Assembly (NCBI GenBank): GCA_023846275.1
Contig: CM043878.1
Location: forward strand, 9,803,501 to 9,867,500
Direction: 5' to 3'
Length of the DNA: 64,000 bases
Source: Vanilla planifolia
Lineage: Eukaryota; Streptophyta; Magnoliopsida; Asparagales; Orchidaceae
In this document: piece after piece, positions 1 through 13,244 of the stretch
Layout: each line of letters opens with the position of its first letter
Position numbering within the stretch: position 1 is the first letter of the stretch
Notes under the pieces: model-generated
The model's input: the letters and a program-made list of their open reading frames with translations, nothing else
What the model was told of the DNA's origin: nothing
The model's database searches: none
Position numbers and translations under genes: made by a program

Positions 1-1341
1 ATATATTTGTATATTAAAAATCTCATCTTTAATTATAATTAGTCATTTTTTAAACAATTAAATTCAAATTTTATATGTTGATAATATAAAAATTAAAGAA
101 ATCAATAAATTACTATAACAACTATGTATGATTGGATTAGTTGAATTGATTGAACTATTCAATATATTGAAAAGGTTGCAAAAAGGGTTAATTTTTGAAA
201 CTTAATTATTGATGCTATTATTCACAATCAATCTAAAATAGTCAGAGTAAAATAATAAATAAATTTATTATATATATATATAAAGATGCAATATAATTGA
301 AATTTTAATGATATAAAGAAATTAGGCATTAAAATGTGTAATTTATAAAAAATAAATAAGTCTTTAGTTAAAAATATTTTAATAAGTGGCCTTAGTTATG
401 CACACTTATATATTTTGATAATTTTACTCAATAACATTTAAAAATAAAAAAAGATGTAATCATGTTTTGATTATTTATTAAATAGTTAATGAATATATTT
501 TTTAAAAAATTTAAGTCATTTTTATCAAAATATTATTAATTTATAAAAATATCTAAATAATTTTATATAATATATTGTTTTTAGTTGAATATGTTTAAGT
601 TAATCTTAAATTACAATACAAGGTGAAAGTTAAATATCAAAATACAATAAGTCTTTATATTAAATAATTACTTTTATGTATCAATTTATTTTTATTTTAT
701 TTTTTTGTAGGTAAAAGAGTAATGTGAAAGAACTATTAGAATAGCTTGTTGCATGGAATGTTTATTTTTTGGAATACTTGTCAAATTTGTGCTTTATTTT
801 GGATATATGCTAAAAAGGTTTCAAATTTCTACAAGTTTGTATTTTACCAATAATTCCACTATATTTAATTATAAAAAATAGTGAAGTTCTTTTGATGATG
901 TATTGGTTATGGAGATGGCTTATTAAGGTTGATTTTGTCATCAAGATAATGAACTTTTTTTACTCTCTAAAATGAGTTATGCTCATATAAGGATAATTAG
1001 GATACTCTACTTAGCATATCTATTATTAAATATCAAAAGCTATGAAGTGAAGAATTTGAAACCTTTTAAGCATATATGGAGGATATGTCTCAAGAGAAAC
1101 TAAATCAAAATCATAAAGGTAATAAGTGAATTCTTGAATATCTTTCTAATAGAGATGGTGGATCCATAGAAAAGAGGCTTAATTTATAGTATACACATCT
1201 ACTGATACATGAATAAGCACCACATTGAATTGCTACAAAGTAATTGGGAAAGTTGAAGAAGAGATTGCAATGTTTGCTTTATATAGGTTTTACCTAACCG
1301 ATTGTATCTTCTTAGAGTTCTTTACTTCCAATTATGAAAAA
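1..1341. other. AT-rich gene-free stretch
   Basis: Very AT-rich sequence with short A/T runs and no open frame of useful length on either strand. It leads directly into the gypsy relic, so part of it (roughly 700-1340) may be decayed sequence of the same element, but I could not recognise any domain in it. Confidence 0.6.
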
Positions 1342-1850
1342 AAAAAGAGTGGTTTGTTATGAGTTTATGTTAAATATAATGAATTAAACAAAATCATAAT
1401 ACAAAATGAATACACACTTCTTAGGATAGAAGATCACTTTGATTAAGTGATCGATGCCAATTTTTATAAAAGCTGATTTATGCTCTAGCTATTATTTGTT
1501 ATGCATTCTACCACAAAATATTCTTAAGTCATATTATCACACAAGATATGATGATGATAAAATTGATGTCACATAATTTATTCATAATGATATTCTTCTT
1601 TTATTTGTGGACCCTATGAGTTAGAATTTTGTCAATATTTGGACAAATTTGTTATTGTCTTCATTAATAACATACTCATTTGCTATATAAATAAAAATGA
1701 GCTTCTTAGGATGGCTTGACAAACATTGTGAGACCATAAGCTATACATTAAACTAAAGAAATGTGAGTTTTTGTTGTAAAAAGATTTTCTAGCACATATA
1801 CTGACAATATTTAAAGTAGCAATGGACCTATCCAAGGTGACTTATCTCAT
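1342..1850 (+). mobile_element. Dead Ty3/gypsy reverse-transcriptase fragment
   Basis: Conceptual translation with several stops and frameshifts follows the order of a Ty3/gypsy reverse transcriptase. It begins with a K-S-G-L-L-x-V-Y-V-K-Y-N-E-L-N-K stretch, like the usual KDGSWRLCVDYRALNK block. Next comes N-E-Y-T-L-L-R-I-E-D-H-F-D, like the YPLPRIDDLFD block. After a degraded middle comes F-V-I-V-F-I-N-N-I-L-I, the catalytic (I/V)FIDD(I)L block with both aspartates changed to asparagine. The end is D-H-K-L-Y-I-K-L-K-K-C-E-F, like the HxLYAKxSKCEF block, and M-D-L-S-K-V. No LTR, primer-binding site or integrase was found nearby. The element is inactive and old; the gypsy assignment rests on the block order. 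Confidence 0.75.
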
Positions 1851-4800
1851 TTGATTAGACAATCACACCTAACTATCCTTTATTAGTTGTCCTTGATAGT
1901 TGCCTCAATTGAATGAGGCAATTATCAGTTTTTAATTGTTTTTTATTTTATTTTCTCTCTTTTTTTGCTTTTTTGATGATAGTTTTTTTAAGCATTTCAA
2001 ATGTTTTATAAAGCCTACTTTGGGATCTTGTACTCTTAAGCGACTTAAGGATTACAAAACTTGTTTTCTTGAGCATAATGTTTTTTATTTATGGGTATGT
2101 GATTTGAATTGATTCTATCTTCATAAAATACTGTCATGTGCATAGTAGACATGTAAAATGATCTAAAACAGTGAGACATAAAAGTGATATACATATCCCA
2201 TACAAAATTCTAATTGAAAACCATCTCTAATATTAAAATCTAATGCATTATGACATATTTGACTAATTGGATGCTATATCAATTAGCCTTGACAAAACTA
2301 TAAATAACAAATTTTAAAGGTTCCTAGTTTTCTATTGATAAGAATGATTTAAAATTTAATAAAATACCAACTAATAATCCATATAAAACTTAGTACAAAC
2401 TTTAAATTTTACATTCAATATATGTAGGAAACTCATGAATGACATATTCATTCCAATAAGAAAAGAGCAATAAAAAAACAAATTCAATCAAAATCCTTTG
2501 GTTAGTGAATTACATGCAAATTAATTGAAATAAGTTAATAAGATTAGTGTCATGCAAAGATCACACAAATAAGATCATTTAGACTTAAGGAAAGACACCA
2601 ATGGTAAAAGAAAAAAGGATAATAGTTGTTTAATAAGTGATAAAATAACAAAATAATTGTTGTGTTATTAACCCCTTGTAATGATACTTTATTTAATAAT
2701 AATAAATTTTAAGTATTTTTAATGAATATGATTTAACAAATTTTTTAGATTCTAAATAGTTGATGCTCGTATTTATAGGAGATTTTAAAAAAAATAAGTT
2801 AAAGTAAAATCTCATGAATCTTAATGGAAGTGTCAAACCACCAAGAAATATTTTTTAACATTATTTTTAGGTATTTTATTTTAGTTTTACAATATTAAGC
2901 TTGATTAAAATTTGTTTTTCAAGGCACAAAAATATTAGTTAACTTTTTTTCTTTAATATTTTTTATCATTATCTTTGAATCAGTATTCAAAATACATATT
3001 TCTTAAATATTTGATTAATATCTTCAAAATCTTATTATTTATAAGATTTAAATTAAAAATTTAAAATATATTCAAAACAAAAAACTAATTACCTAATCTT
3101 TCGTTTGTCGATTGCTATAGTGTTCAGGTCAGGTCGTGGAATGAATCTCAAAACCCGTTTGACACATTCGATTGTAGCTCAAATCAGGAACATGTTATCT
3201 GATGTGGGCAATTAACCCGTTAATTACTGGTGCACGTGGGTTATGAAATCCTGCATGAACCAGGAGACGACCAACTTTGACATTAGGCTGCCTCTAATGC
3301 TGCACTAGAATGTTTATATTTGATTAAAAATGCTTTTTAGAATGTCATGTGAGTCTAAATGAATTGTTTTTATTACACGATGAACTTCTGAATTGTGGTA
3401 GTGAAATGAGCTCCACAATTGCACATTTTTGCCATCAAACGATCCTCGCCGTATCTTATTTTTCAAGCCGTTAATTCTTTCAATCGAATCGTCCATTTGT
3501 TTGATCTTGCAATTTTTGCGATCAAACGGTCGTGATTCTGTTCAATCCAATGGCTTCAGTGCAACAGCTCTTTTAGCCATTATTTTAAGCACTTGGGCAT
3601 TTTTTTAAAATCTTAATTTCTTAAATTAAAAATTATGGAAGGAGAAAATTTAAATGACTAAATTGGATATTTAATAAATGTTTTTAGCAGTTAGAAGATT
3701 TCTATAAATAAGAAATTTTTTTAACAAATCTTTTGATGAAAATTTTTACAAAATTTTGAAGAAGAATTCTCAAGTCACGACCTTAAAACAATTCGCAATC
3801 GTTTTTAATCATTGTCTCCTTATACTGCACCTTTCCTCAACAAACTCTAAATTTCTTGGTTCATCTTTCATTAAGCTAAGCTTTCATTTTCTTATTTTAT
3901 AACTGATTAAATTAAAATAATTATACATTGTGAAATATTTTATCTATCATAGGAATTTATTTGTATGGATTTTTATAATCATTTTCTTTCTTTATTTTTG
4001 TCAAATCTATTTTTATTGTAAGGCTATTGCAACTTATTTTAAATTCTTGTTGCAAGGGTTTATCCTACCCATCTTTTCATGAAATACTTATATAGTTGGT
4101 TTTTGTGCCTTATTTTACGAGGGGTGGACTTAAGTTTTATTTTAAGTCAAATCATCCAAAAATTGCTTGTTTACATATTTTATTTTTGTAACTTAATTTT
4201 TCATAATTTCTAAATCTTTATTATCAAAATAAAAATTAAGATATTTTTAAGAAATTAAAAATTTTAATTATAACAATTCATCCACTCTTGCTAAACAACA
4301 TTTCAACCACCACATGTCTTATTTGGGGATTGATAAAGTCCTACCACTATTGGATGAGTAACACATCATCAATTTTTTATGAAGAAAACGAAAATTTTTT
4401 CATAAACCACTTAAACATAAAAAATATGGTTTATAAAGGTAATAATTAAAAATTTTGTAATACTCTAACTAATTTAAATCAAATAAACTTCTAATGTAGA
4501 TTTGTGACGGATCAGTCTTTTGATGGAAAGAAGTTCAAATCACATTTTTATCCAAGTTCAACTGGACAACTTAAGCTTCCAACATTTTCAATCACAAAGA
4601 TGTGAGGCTCTCAAATGCATGAGTGTCTTATGTTAGCTCACAAACACACATCTGTTGGTATCGCACCAATTCTATTCAAACTTGGAGTAGTGCTCGAGTC
4701 AAATCCTGTTTCAATTAGTCATCTTTGTCAATCATTAGGGTTGACTACAACATTCTATTTTTTTTCTATAGTTATTTTTGTGATTTTTGCACGGTTCGTC

Positions 4801-7188
4801 AAAGCATATTTTGTAGTAAAATATGTCATCATCAATGTAGAATCCTGTGCATACTTTGTTCACCATCATCAATAATTTTCCATCGCCTGGTCTTCCAAAT
4901 CTCCAAATCGTTGCCATCGTCGATCATCTACAATCGCTTGGTTTCGCTACATCGCCTTGTCACTCTTAGTTGCCAGCCGTTAATTGATCCTTGATCACCC
5001 ACGATCACTTAGTCACCCATCAGCCACTCGCCTCAAACCACTGTCAATCACTATGATCTGTCTTGTCCATTGTTGGCATTCTATCAACATCGTCATTAAC
5101 ATTCGATCGTAATATTGTATGATTGTATAATTTTTTCTATGTCATAATTTTTTTATGTAATTTTATATTTTTATTTTTGATGTGATTGACCTATTTGAAG
5201 TTAATGTCTTAGAATTATAAATATCTATTTTAGATTTTCAAGTGATTTAACTTTAAATTTTTCTTTTTTCATGTTGACTTTTCATTTTTCTTAAGTTTTT
5301 GTTATGTTTCAAGATATATTTAACTTTTTTTCATACTTATGATGTTTTTCTATGGTATATTTTGTTATCTTTTTTCTATACATAGTTATTGAACTATTCA
5401 TTATTTATAATTAAGAGAGATTCTCTCATTACAATAATAGTTGTTATTGAATAAAATTTCTTTTATTTGTATACTTACATCTTTGTGAGTAAAGAGTGTA
5501 CACCAAACTCTAATTAAAGAAATTCTAACTTCTTCTCTTATTGTGAGAGACAAAGATCATAGGAGAGATATCTTCTCAGGATGGTCGACAACCAAAAAAA
5601 TTCTCTCTTCCTCCAACACTCTCAAGTCTTTATCCACCCTTTCACTCTATCGATCAAACTATCAAATCATCACCCTCCTTAATAATGCTTCAAATCTTTG
5701 TTGACTATCTTGTTACTCCTTTAGCCAAACTTCTTTACTAATCCAAACCACCATCTCGTCTTACTTTTTGATCTTTAGTGCTTCACACGTCAACTCCAAA
5801 GAAAATTACATGCTATTATTGCAAAAAAAAAAATTACACTTTTTTTATAATTTGTATTTTCTAATTAATAATCTAAAGTCTAGATTATTATGGATTACAA
5901 ATCAAACATATTAGATCATAGGATATTAATCATTGAATCAGATATTTATTTATTTTTATGTAAATAGATGTGATGGATGCTGACTCAAAATTATTTATTT
6001 TTAAGATTATTAAATTTAATGAAGATAATGATTTAAATAGAATTGTCTAAATAATTATATAAAACATTAGAAATGAGAATGAATAAAAAAAACTAATATT
6101 TATCTTGCCTATTTTTGATACATAGGGTTTATGGTATAATTTCATATTTATATATATAATTTTTCATCATGACTTACAATATAACTTTTGTTTTATTCAT
6201 CACACTTACTTATTTATTTTGTTATTTTCTATATTTGTTTTTTATTTATCTATTAATATCCATAAATCTCATTAATACTTACATCATAGGTTATACATTC
6301 ATTTATTTGGTTTTAGAGATTTTGATGCTATGATAATTAACCACCCTTCTAAGATTTTAGATGAACAATGTTTGGTGTAAGTTTGATAATTAAAAGTAAA
6401 GTAAAACATCAATTTTGAATTTTGTATATATTTTTATATAATCTATATGTAGATTACATCATACTTGTAATTTGTTTTTTTGTTTTATTTTAATTATTGT
6501 TAAAATTTTTGTCACTCCTTTAGGTTTTGACCTTAGATTTAATGCCTTCACTCAATATTTTAATAGATATCATATTTGATTTACTATCTCATTTAAAAGA
6601 TGACAATGTGAGACCTTAACAATATTATATAATCTTATGTTAGCTTTAAGTATATATAACTTAATTAATAAATATATATTTGGTTGGTTATAAAAATAGT
6701 TTTTAATTGTGTATTTTTTATATTTATTTTATGGAGTGTAGTATTATACTAATTTCGATATCAACTTATGATAAAGTTTCAAAATGACTAATCAATCTAT
6801 AACAATGATAGATTGAAAGTTTTACCTACTTATAATATCACAAATATTTATACCAATTTATTATCATTAAAAAATATTTGTCAAAAATAAAAATTAAAAT
6901 GAATAATTCTAAAACTAAATTTTAATAAGAAAAAATAAACATCGTTCTTGATCATAATTCATGAGATGACATATGACTTTGATCTTTGGTCATATTATAT
7001 ATATAATTTAATTAAAGTTATTTTTTATAATATTTAGATTTATTATACTTTTAAATTATTTAATTATTTTATTAAAATATATTTTATTCATATAATTTAT
7101 TTTTTCCAAGATTTAATTTTTAAAATGTTTTTGTTAACAAAATTTGAATGCTTGATTTTTAAAAAGCACTATTTTAAATTTCGTTGAT
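1851..7188. other. AT-rich intergenic DNA with two less AT-rich islands
   Basis: Mostly low-complexity AT-rich sequence without a credible gene. Two islands stand out. The first, about 3105-3600, contains a CACGTG hexamer at 3233-3238 and repeated ATCAAACG words. The second, about 4600-5100, is rich in CATC/GATCA words. Both have only short open frames (60-89 codons) with no recognisable product, and they may be decayed transposon sequence. The last few hundred bases are the upstream region of the methyltransferase gene; I could not pick a TATA box with confidence because TATA-like words are everywhere. Confidence 0.5.
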
Positions 7189-7290
7189 GTGATCATTGCT
7201 AGGTACATCAACCCAAATTTTGGATCTCGGTGCAATAAAATCTTGCTGCTCCACCACCACCCTCCCGTCCTCTGCGGTCGGCTCAAGTCC

Positions 7291-7330
<40 letters not shown>

Positions 7331-7393
7331 CATTTCAGCCTGCAACAATTAAACCTCCAAGCTCTACCATTTGTTAGAAGAAGTTCAAGAACA
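7189..7393 (+). promoter_or_regulatory. 5' leader of the methyltransferase gene with upstream ATGs
   Basis: The sequence changes sharply near 7190 from AT-rich to mixed composition, consistent with a promoter-proximal region and 5' leader. Two ATGs precede the chosen start. The one at 7189 opens a separate 62-codon frame ending at 7377. The one at 7196 is in frame with the main protein and would add 66 residues reading through the CT repeat as Leu-Ser repeats. Whether either lies in the mRNA depends on the unknown transcription start. Confidence 0.45.
7294..7328 (+). repeat. (CT)n microsatellite in the 5' leader
   Basis: An uninterrupted CT dinucleotide run of about 35 bases, 66 bases before the chosen start codon. 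CT-rich tracts are common in plant core promoters and 5' leaders. A length change would alter leader length and, for the in-frame upstream ATG, the number of Leu-Ser repeats. Confidence 0.95.
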
Positions 7394-10300
7394 ATGCCTA
7401 CATTGAGCAAGGGCTCGCGCGGGGGTAAGCGGGGATCGTCTTCCTCCTCTACTTCATGGATCTCCACAGCCGCGATGCTTCTTTTAGTTTCCTTATTGGT
7501 TTTCGGTGTCTACGTCCTCACCTCATCCTCCACCTCCCTCCTCTCGTCCACCCCCAAGCACCACGCCACCTCTGACCTCCACTCCTCCCGTTTTGTCCTT
7601 AAAGATCCCCGCTCCCCATCCAAGGAATCGTCCCTCGAAGACGGCCCTGCCTTCGCCCGGGAGAAAGGAGATTCCACCGCCCACTCTGAATCTGCAGCTT
7701 CCAATGAGGAGTCTTCCGAAACGCAGAAGAATACTTGGGCACGGGACCAAGAAACCCAGAACCAGGGAGACGCCGGTGGCATATCGAGCCAGGCGCAGAT
7801 CGAACACGACTCCGATGGCACCATCGACGACCACCAGCATCAATCTCAGGACAGCAATTCTCCCGAAGAAGAGCAACAACGACAGGAGCAGCAGCTTCAA
7901 GAGGAGGACAATTTGAGTCATGAAACAGAACAGAACCAGCCGTCGGTAGAGCAACAGGCAAATGATCACGATGATAGAGGGCAGCAATCAGATGTGCAGC
8001 AGCTTGAGAATGAGGAGCATAAGCAAGATGAGGAAAACGGGAACGATAGCCAGGAAGAGATCCAGGAGCACACCAACGAGAGCCGTCAGCAGCAGCAGCT
8101 GCAACAGCAGATGGAGGAAGACAGAGGAAACGAGAACCAACTAAGATTTAATGTGGGGAATGATGAAAGCCATAGCAATGAGTATAGTCTCAGCAATCCA
8201 ACTGTAAATGCGTCCTTTTCTGACACAAATCAGTTGGAGGAACCAAGCAAGGGTGGAGATAGCGACGATAGGCCATGGGAGGCGCAGGTGGTGCAGTCTC
8301 GGAGTGACGCAGAGAGTCAAATATCTTCAGGCAATGCAGCAAATTTGGTTGGTTATGAGTGGGAACTCTGCAATACCACTGCAGGTACTGATTACATCCC
8401 TTGCCTTGACAACATGAAGGCTATCAAGAAGCTGAACAGCTTCAAGCACTATCGGCATCGGGAACGACATTGCCCAGAGGATGCTCCAACATGTCTTGTG
8501 CCGCTACCTGAGGGGTATAAGAGGTCAATAGCGTGGCCTAAGAGCAGGGATAAGGTAGTTATGCTGGATTTGATCTCAATCTAACATAGAATTTGATTTC
8601 TCAGTTGAGTTTTGTGCATTGGCTATGGTTTGGGTTTCTTTCCTTTGTGTAGATATGGTACAACAATGTCCCTCGTACTAAGCTTGCTGAGGTGAAGGGG
8701 CATCAGAACTGGGTGAAAGTAGAGGGAGACTACCTTACATTTCCAGGTGGTGGAACGCAGTTCATACGTGGTGCACTTCATTACATTGATTTCATTCAGC
8801 AGGTAAGGATCAGTGGATGATGGAGTTTGTTGTTTCTTGAGGACGGTCACATTTGTTCTTCTTTGTAGCAGGCTACGGTTATGGCTTGCTTTTGACAACA
8901 TTAAAAACAATCATTAATTGAGTGAACAGCAAAATTGTATGCAATTCACCTGACAAATTCTTAGTACGCAACTCCTCCATTCATTGTTGCAGCAGAGGAA
9001 ATACTTAAACCAATATGTGACTTCTTTTGGTAGCTAGTTTGATATGTCGAATCCAGGTTTTTATGCACAGTATAGTCTTTATGTTTAGTCGCTCCAGTAC
9101 TATGGTAATGTTATTGCAACCTGCCACAATTATCGTTTTGTGACTACTTTGGCCCAAATTAGACACACATGGCTTTGTCCACAAAGGATACCTTTACTTT
9201 CAAGGTAGTGATTCAACATATATAGACTAAGAACTTTCTCTCTTATTTTGACATTCAACTATTCATGCCCATGTCATTATGGCTTAAGATTTCATGACAC
9301 AGGCAATTCCCTTTCGGGTAATTATCCACATATCACCCCCACCTTTGCTCGTCCTAATTCCACAAATTGACCACAATTTCTATTTGCTCATTGTTAAACA
9401 AAATTGTACTAATGGAGCTATCGCTTTGTATCCATCCTATCTTGATTTGGCCTGCATTTTTTGTGATCTTTTGAGGATTAGATTGTTATGCTAGTTTGGA
9501 ACAAAGCATATATATCTGAACACTTGATGAATTTGCGAGAAATATAGTTCAATTTTTTTCTCTAGCATTGGTCTAAGATTGACTATTCCATCATATTGTT
9601 GCTAACAATGGGACAAAATGTCATCCAATTTGAGGTTTTCAAATCATATATGTTTTGTAGTTTGTCTTCATGTTTGTAGAAGAGGAATGGTTTTAGAATA
9701 CTTGATTTTAGGTCGAGCATTTGGTACACTTTATGTTGGGACTAGTTCCAGTAGTATGTAAGGAAAGTAACTTTGAATGAAAGTATAATAAAAATATTAG
9801 TTGTTCGACTTATTAGTTTTATGCTATCATTAATGATGTTGCTAACTTAGGTATAATTTTTTATGTTCTATACTCGTCCTTTGTGTTGAAGCATGGATAT
9901 CAATAATACCTAATTGTTTTGTGGAAAGAGTTAAGGGAATACAAATCGTCAAACTCAAGTTACCTTCTCTAATGAAAAATCAATTAAATTTGATGTGCTT
10001 AATTTGTTTGTAAAAGATTGGATTACTTGCAATGAATAACGTTTTAATTGTCACAGTGCATTGGCAATGATATTGGATATTGAAAACAAAGTATTCAAAT
10101 AAATGCTTTACCCATAACATATCATAAGCTATATCAGTTAAGGCTAGATGCTTGGCTTCAACATAATATTGAGTCATCACTTTGTTTTTTTCTCTAATTA
10201 TATTTCCTTTTAAAAGGGCACATTAGCATGAAGTGAATCATTTGTTTTTGTTTGAGTTAGAATAATTGATATTAGAATGTGCTTCCATTTGCAAATGACT

Positions 10301-13244
10301 ATGCTTTACGAATAGCAAGCCCCTTTTGTGGTTTTTTTTGACATATTTCAGTTTTCTTATAGCAATGTTTTAATAAAGCAGTTGAAGTTTGTCCATAAAC
10401 TGTTTGATAGCTTTTTGGACATAGGAGAGATATGATCTAGTAGTGATCCTGTAGGTTAATTTTAGCATTCACATGCTTCATTGACTGTGCTTTACAAATA
10501 GCAAACCCTTTTCAGGGCATTCTTATATCAATGTCTTAGTAAACCAATTTAAGCTTATCTATAAACAGATTGATAACATTTTTGATAAGATATATTTTTT
10601 TTTTTGAAGAAGAAGATAAATGAGATATATGGTCTAGTAATGATCAAGTAAATTAATTTTTACATCATGATCTAGTAATGCTCAAGTTTTTTTCTCTTAT
10701 TAAGTAAAATAAAACTCTTTCAACATAGTTCCATCAGATTTTTTTGATGCCATATATAAGAGAAAGAGTTTTATTTTACTTAATTTTACAAGGTGAAGTT
10801 GGTGCGGTTTATATAGTGTTAGTCCTCGATAAGCATAAAAAAAAAATTGCAGAAAGAACTACAATAAAAGAACAAGTTCTTGGGTATTCTATTTTTATTA
10901 TAACTTTAATGTGCTATATGCCTAATGATTTATATTCCTAAGAATATTTATTTACTGTTTTGTATATAAAAATGAGATGGATATTCAAAACAAAATTAGT
11001 GCTGCTGAACTTTCTGTAATACTTCAAGTGGATTAGTCAGTGCTCATGCCTTAGTCCTAAGGTAAAAGCTATTTATTCCTTTCTGCCATTTCTCATTCAT
11101 GGGGTCTCCTCCGATTGCAGTCCGAGCGCAATGTTGAATGGGGGAAGCACACACGTGTTATACTCGACGTTGGCTGTGGTGTTGCAAGCTTCGGTGGCTA
11201 TTTATTTGAGAGAGATGTACTCACAATGTCTTTTGCACCAAAGGATGAACATGAAGCTCAAATCCAGTTTGCTCTCGAGCGAGGCATTCCAGCCATATCT
11301 GCTGTTATGGGCTCCAAACGACTTCCATTCCCAGGCTTTGTTTTTGACCTTGTACACTGTGCGAGGTGTCGTGTGCCATGGCATGCAGATGGTATTTTTC
11401 TTGGTTCTATATTTTCATTCCTTTCTTACTTTTTGATATCCATTTCAATTCACTTGCGTTGTCCTGCTGTTATTCTGATGTCAGGAGGCATGCTTCTTCT
11501 GGAGCTAAATCGTGTTCTTCGCCCTGGAGGTTACTTTGTGTGGTCAGCTACTCCTGTATATCAGAAACTAAAGGAAGATGTAGAAATATGGAAAGGTGGT
11601 TTAGTTGTTTCTCTTTTTGATTCTTCCCATTGAAATGCTTTTTAGTGATCCGGTTGAATAAAACTGACAACTTTCATATTTCAGCAATGTCATCTCTTAC
11701 CAAATCAATGTGCTGGGATTTAGTCACCATTGAGAAAGATAAGTTGAATGGAGTAGCTGCTGCTATTTATCGAAAACCCACTGCGAACGAATGCTATAAC
11801 AAGAGGAAGAATCAAAGCCCTCCCATTTGTGAGGAAGACGATGATCCAAACGTAGCTTGGTGAGTTGTTTAGACAAAATTTAATCTTTTCATAGCTCTAA
11901 AACCAATTTCAATGGTTTTTGTGTTAAATGAGCTGAATCATGGCAATCCTATTGTCATAATAGTGCTTCTTAAAATGCATATTCTTACAACAACACTCCA
12001 AATAAATAAAAAAGTCAGAATGGGTTTCATTGGTTATGTTTGTGTTTTGTCTTTAATTCTCACTTATTAAAATTTTTATTTATGGATCAAGATAATGATA
12101 CATAAATAAACATCTCCTAAATGATTTGGTGCTTCCCCGTTAGCTGAATCTTTCAAATGACCATACTAACTTGGATTCTACTTCACCAAAATTGAAGTTG
12201 GTGCAAACTCTAAACTTTTCTGAAAAGAATGCTTCGATTTTAACTTTTATGATGCTTTCTTTTCCCCTCTATCAATCCACACCTTGCTAACTGTCCTCAA
12301 CATACCATTTTCCTATGATTCTTTGCAGGTATGTTCCTTTAAAAACCTGCATGCATCCAGTGCCAGTTAAGGCCACCGAACGAGGAACGAAATGGCCCGT
12401 CGATTGGCCACAAAGACTTGTAGTCCCCCCATACTGGTTAAATGGTTCCCACATAAGCATCCATGGCAAACCAGCTCCCGATGATTTCAAAGCTGACTAC
12501 GAACATTGGAAGCATATCGTCGCAAAGTCCTACCTCAATGGTTTGGGGATCAACTGGTCTAAAATCAGAAATGTCATGGACATGAGAGCTGCATATGGAG
12601 GGTAACTGTTCTTCCAGGCTAAATACCATGTTAGCCTTTCTTTTATACCAAACAACTGCTCTTGTCTTAGCAAGAAAACTTTCCAGGTTTGCTGCTGCTC
12701 TGAAGCAACTTCAAATCTGGGTCATGAATGTTGTGAACATTGATGCTCCCGATACTCTGCCGATCATCTACGAGCGTGGGCTTTTCGGCATTTACCATGA
12801 CTGGTGTGAATCCTTCAGCACATACCCTCGAACTTACGACCTTCTGCATGCTGATCACCTCTTCTCCAACCTGAAGGAAAGGTGAGATGGCCATTCAGCA
12901 TGGTGTTTTCAGTAACATTCAAAAATAATACCTCTCAAACATACATTTAAAATTTAGTAGTAATTATATCAAATGTGACTTTAGTTATCTGGATATGATT
13001 AAGTAAGTAAACTTTCTGGGATTGCAGATGCAGCATTGTTTCAGTTATTACTGAGATTGATAGGATTGTGAGGCCAGGGGGCAAGCTGATAGTTCGAGAT
13101 GAGTCTGCCATTACCAGCAAAGTAGAAAGCCTGCTTAAGTCCCTACACTGGGAGGTCCAACTGACGTTCTCCAAAGACAACAAAGGAGTAATTGCTGCAG
13201 AGAAATCGAGCTGGAGACCCAAAAAGTATTCTGCTTCATCTTAG
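7394..13244 (+). CDS. Putative methyltransferase, PMT/DUF248 family (PMT24-27 type)
   Basis: Eight exons: 7394-8554, 8653-8802, 11121-11391, 11485-11595, 11685-11859, 12329-12601, 12687-12881, 13028-13244. All introns are GT-AG and the frame closes to 850 aa. A type II Golgi protein is expected: a short basic N-terminus, one membrane segment at residues 22-42, a long Glu/Gln-rich low-complexity stem to about residue 310, then the DUF248 domain from about residue 321 (YEWELCN). The SAM-binding block [13 protein letters not shown] is at residues 451-463. Other family blocks follow: [75 protein letters not shown]. The length and acidic stem fit PMT24-27 rather than shorter PMTs. Known family members act in the Golgi, and some are needed for pectin methylation; the substrate here is inferred. 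Start at 7394 is chosen because it gives the usual basic N-terminus before the membrane segment. It converges on the B-box gene. Confidence 0.93.
10287..10668 (+). repeat. Diverged tandem duplication in methyltransferase intron 2
   Basis: Two adjacent related copies with a period of about 186 bp lie inside the 2.3-kb intron 8803-11120. Each copy contains, in order, a GACTxTGCTTTACxAATAGCAA block (10297 and 10483), a CTTATA block, an ATAAACxGxTTGATA block and a TCTAGTAxTGATC block followed by TTAATTTT. Similarity is visible by eye with many substitutions and a T-rich insertion in copy 2, so the duplication is not recent. Confidence 0.75.
10700..10783. repeat. Perfect 21-bp inverted repeat (fold-back)
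   Basis: The left arm 10700-10720 and right arm 10763-10783 are exact reverse complements, separated by 42 bases. They lie directly after the tandem duplication in intron 2 of the methyltransferase gene. It could be the remains of a fold-back or MITE-type element; no target duplication was identified. Confidence 0.85.

Noticed and set aside
7510-7987. Several minus-strand open frames of 104-154 codons
   Set aside because: All overlap the GC-richer first exon of the methyltransferase gene, whose frame, membrane anchor and domain are clear.
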